A stretch of 64,000 bases of DNA from UBA961 sp049317525 (GTDB taxonomy: Bacteria; Bacteroidota; Ignavibacteria; Kapaibacteriales; UBA961), in assembly GCA_049317525.1 (NCBI GenBank), contig JBMOIC010000007.1, positions 31,163 to 95,162 on the forward strand. The letters are read 5' to 3'. The notes below the pieces were generated by a model. That model did no database searches. It was not told the DNA's origin and saw only the letters and a list, made by a program, of their open reading frames with translations. Both the position numbers and the translations under genes were made by a program. Numbering within the stretch: position 1 is the first letter of the stretch; every line of letters starts with the position of its first letter. Positions 62,301-64,000 of the stretch are shown piece by piece.

Positions 62301-64000
62301 AGTAACAAATATAGTTGTAGCATCTATTAATGATTGTATCCAAACATCTTTAGGTGAAGCTGCTTCTCAAAGTAATCAAGGTGTTGGTATTTCGTCAGTA
62401 AATGGTTCAGGCGGTACAGTAAGTCTTTCAAATCTTACTTATTCACAGGATGTAGAGATTGCTAAATCAGTTGCATTTACAAATGCATCACAACCACTAT
62501 CTGCTGGAAATACTGTAACACTTCGTCGTGGTGCTGCACCTACAGGCTTATCAAGCTTCTCTATGGGTGTGCATATGAACCAATCTTCATCATGGACAAA
62601 TTCTACAAATCCATTACCTACTGATGCTATGTCGATTGTTATTTCTGATAATGGTGGATCTAGCTTCATTGAAATTGCAGGATATGGTACTAATGATAAT
62701 GCAGGTGCTCCTTTAACTGGAAGCAATGCAGGCGGTGTATGGCAATTTAATAATGTACTAGTTACAAAATCAGTAGTTATTAGAGGTGAGAACTATCTTT
62801 ATGGCGCTACAGATTTTACGGATTGTTCTGTAATTGATTTAGATATAGAACCTTCATACAGCGGTCTAAGAAATCTAAGTTCAGAAACAGTTATTGGATC
62901 TGGTAGCACCACATATAGTGTTGGAACAAATCCAATATTTGATATTCAAACAGATAATGTAGACATTTTAGGTTTCCAATTCAGTAATATATCTTCTAGT
63001 AATGCTACAGCAAGAGCTATGGTAAGAGATAATAATGGATATGATAATATATCAGTTAATAATAATATTATTTCTATCTCTAATGCACCAGCTGATATTC
63101 CAGGTTTAGTACTTGCTACAAATACTACATCAAGCAAAGATCTATGGACAATTAATAATAATAGAGTTATAGCTTCAGGATTTAGTGCTAATACTAGTCC
63201 TTTAGTAGACTTTAGAAATAATGGATATGTAATAAACGGCGCTGGAAGTGAGCCAGGTTTATTAATATCCGAAAATGTTGTAAATCCTAGTTCTACAGGT
63301 TCTTCTTTACTAGCATTTGAAAATATTAGTGGTAGTGGCGAAGCTAAAATTCAAGTATTAAACAATTATTTGAATTCAGCTAGAGAAAACTCAATGATTT
63401 TAGAGTCAAGTAGTGCCGCTGATAGAATGCAAGGTTTATTAATTAAAGGTAATTCTGTTAAAGAATTTGGTTCAAGCGGACAATATTACGGACTAAAAAT
63501 TAATCTAAGTGGTTTCGATCCAGGTAATGCAAAAATTGTAGTTAATAATAATGTTTTTGCAACATCAAACTCTAATTGGAATATAGACATTTCAGGTCTA
63601 ACTGGTATGAATACAAATCGTATTTATATTGATTCAAATAGAATTGAAGGTACAGATGGTATCAGATTAAGAGGCGTAGTAGCTTCAACAGCGGCAATTT
63701 CTGTGAAATTCAATTATTGGAATGATAATATGGGTCCACGGATAAATGCAAGCGGTAATAATCTACCAGACAGAACTTATCCAACAAATACTATTTATCC
63801 ATTTGTAAGTGCTAATGGTGCTAAAATTGAACAGGATGTTGATTGGATGTCTCTTGGTGCAAATAGTCCAGGTGCTAAATTCAGTATTTTACCAGTTGTT
63901 ATAACATCAACAGATCGTGAAAGTACCTCAACACTTATATCTACTTGCGGATGGCAACCACAAGATGTTATGGGCCCAGTATTGCGTATGAATGCAGCTG
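59356..64000 (+). CDS. Giant secreted beta-helix protein, 3' end beyond the window
   Basis: An open frame runs from ATG 59356 to the window edge without a stop: 1548 complete codons ending MNAA. It begins with a signal peptide (ending STSAFA) and then DWFVKTTGTDSGPGNNW, ISYAITRANDADIIYVEGGTYTEQVEI, the opening of DUF1565/pectate-lyase-like beta-helix surface proteins. Asn/Gly/Ser/Thr-rich repeats continue throughout, with NYWNDNMGPRINASGN near codon 1455 marking the end of one helix. The 291 bases upstream are AT-rich with poly-T runs and no other gene. The C-terminus, where a T9SS sorting domain would be expected, is not visible. The ribosome site is GAAGGA at 59344-59349. Confidence 0.88.
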   Translation, partial: MKQSFRNVIRILCMISFLSFSTSAFAVDWFVKTTGTDSGPGNNWTNAFRTISYAITRANDADIIYVEGGTYTEQVEIVNKSLSIIGSQNAGSGVTRTIVKAPAWATMTSRTDGTSLTWTGADKIESNTFNAIIYVNASTNTTTVSLKGIDVDGDNQLDQTGTTMFFGIAFKTAVGFIGGAVGDSVRVYDVKSAAAVNNAKNLGIGVAFFGKAAPTMSFVRIYNYRNAGIGVLGNSISSTSSTVSAQPNPVIQDNVITGSTFVGTTSENFIQAGILIANGGRSTTRRNLIWKNRCGTANYATGRFAYGMFLYDARINTIGDHASTKSNGNLITDNEIGLYVKITSSTIPTSQYTIRQNVIAYNGNMTPCGKKPHYSVAASNWTTYGAVRFVHTPSQSQTLPLASNAWGNAEANNFFSTTPTGAYTSANYDATKVAFWRETASDIISVTSPLSSPVATTMLVNSSYSPGTEPSGAGFLNGMNANLSYGYSNFNSLRNAVYAAVVPATGSPATIEVSSNITEDSTIIINKRIRINGTASACGSRWEIKLADGVNGPTFWLMGLHTGGTSNDPIIRQPDSIRIDNFRIIKNNTQDSIGSGYAFLVTGSQTGSGAPLGTRLSGMAVDPNFEAASGFAVSTLQDAPNVGKRFSSSSQSRSLVNAKNLYRLDCSTITDAADIYELDDNPNIARVMYDNTTYVSSCNELQDAIAAAEVGSPTTIVNTVTLDCPTIYVENIATIRLRAQLVPTAVTLRIQALDINGSGTNSGGGNLAICDFKKDIVTNTININRINIWPPACLQNAVDLIDDNANSIISMADGNSTSSTLAFSESPTNELVIAKRFDFMGALKSSVRSVTPSAGNATFSGIIKLNTGADILKGNLGTFTSTNGTSFGTGNDQVQLTFSATSGSLTNFGGNAIDMSLQLINSNSGSSKLALTAGGGNYSTEKPTINKRVYLYGLANRGSETDTITLNGSGDCASPSKLLDLKVTNIVVASINDCIQTSLGEAASQSNQGVGISSVNGSGGTVSLSNLTYSQDVEIAKSVAFTNASQPLSAGNTVTLRRGAAPTGLSSFSMGVHMNQSSSWTNSTNPLPTDAMSIVISDNGGSSFIEIAGYGTNDNAGAPLTGSNAGGVWQFNNVLVTKSVVIRGENYLYGATDFTDCSVIDLDIEPSYSGLRNLSSETVIGSGSTTYSVGTNPIFDIQTDNVDILGFQFSNISSSNATARAMVRDNNGYDNISVNNNIISISNAPADIPGLVLATNTTSSKDLWTINNNRVIASGFSANTSPLVDFRNNGYVINGAGSEPGLLISENVVNPSSTGSSLLAFENISGSGEAKIQVLNNYLNSARENSMILESSSAADRMQGLLIKGNSVKEFGSSGQYYGLKINLSGFDPGNAKIVVNNNVFATSNSNWNIDISGLTGMNTNRIYIDSNRIEGTDGIRLRGVVASTAAISVKFNYWNDNMGPRINASGNNLPDRTYPTNTIYPFVSANGAKIEQDVDWMSLGANSPGAKFSILPVVITSTDRESTSTLISTCGWQPQDVMGPVLRMNAA

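Noticed and set aside
1..64000. CRISPR array, prophage or insertion sequence
   Set aside because: No spaced direct repeats, transposase, integrase or phage structural genes are visible.

Overview
The window looks like chromosomal DNA from an AT-rich, Gram-negative member of the Bacteroidota/Chlorobiota (FCB) group. The evidence is several large secreted proteins with type IX secretion (T9SS) type-A C-terminal sorting domains, an Omp85 outer-membrane barrel protein, a Bacteroidetes-style cytochrome c peroxidase and PhoX, few Shine-Dalgarno sites, and TAnnTTTG-type promoter elements. An uncultured Ignavibacteria/Kapabacteria-like lineage would fit, but the sequence alone does not settle this.

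Layout. 1-6.7 kb: a six-gene operon for a divergent F1-type ATPase in the order beta, epsilon position, unknown two-helix membrane protein, delta-like, alpha, gamma. The order matches the usual Bacteroidota D-C-(B-E-F)-H-A-G operon, but the genes for the F0 subunits a, c and b are absent and one unknown membrane protein sits in their place. 6.7-13.4 kb: a minus-strand block with a phosphodiester-glycosidase-like protein, a lipoprotein, a photolyase-family protein with apparently permuted domains, mnmE, an Omp85 protein and a DUF2795 protein. 13.5-18.1 kb: gatB, ilvE and a fused E1 alpha-beta 2-oxoacid dehydrogenase, followed by a terminator. 18.3-34.4 kb: tRNA-Arg(CCG), a TPR membrane protein, then a tandem array of surface proteins. 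The array holds a 2428-residue protein with chlamydial Pmp-like GGAI/FxxN repeats, a dockerin-like protein, a cohesin-like protein and two proteins sharing a recurring module.

34.4-39.4 kb: an FAD oxidoreductase, lipA, an MBL hydrolase, a TPR-like protein and an AtuA-like single-domain protein. 39.4-45.0 kb (minus strand): a di-haem cytochrome c peroxidase, PhoX with a sorting domain, an envelope protein and an enoyl-CoA hydratase. 45.0-54.7 kb: a class V aminotransferase, a tricorn-like S41 protease, ccoS-ccoI (cbb3 oxidase maturation), a nitrilase-family amidase, a Gfo/Idh/MocA dehydrogenase and ispF. 55.0-59.1 kb: hsp20, dnaK, scpB and a membrane-anchored protein of unknown function. 59.4 kb to the edge: the first 1548 codons of another giant secreted beta-helix protein that runs off the window.

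The strongest candidate for an undescribed system is the F1-like ATPase operon. Its alpha and beta subunits keep the P-loops, catalytic Glu and arginine finger, and gamma keeps both end signatures, yet no proton channel is encoded with them. A second theme is a cell-surface assembly: T9SS cargo, a dockerin-like and a cohesin-like protein encoded side by side, and a shared module repeated across neighbouring genes.
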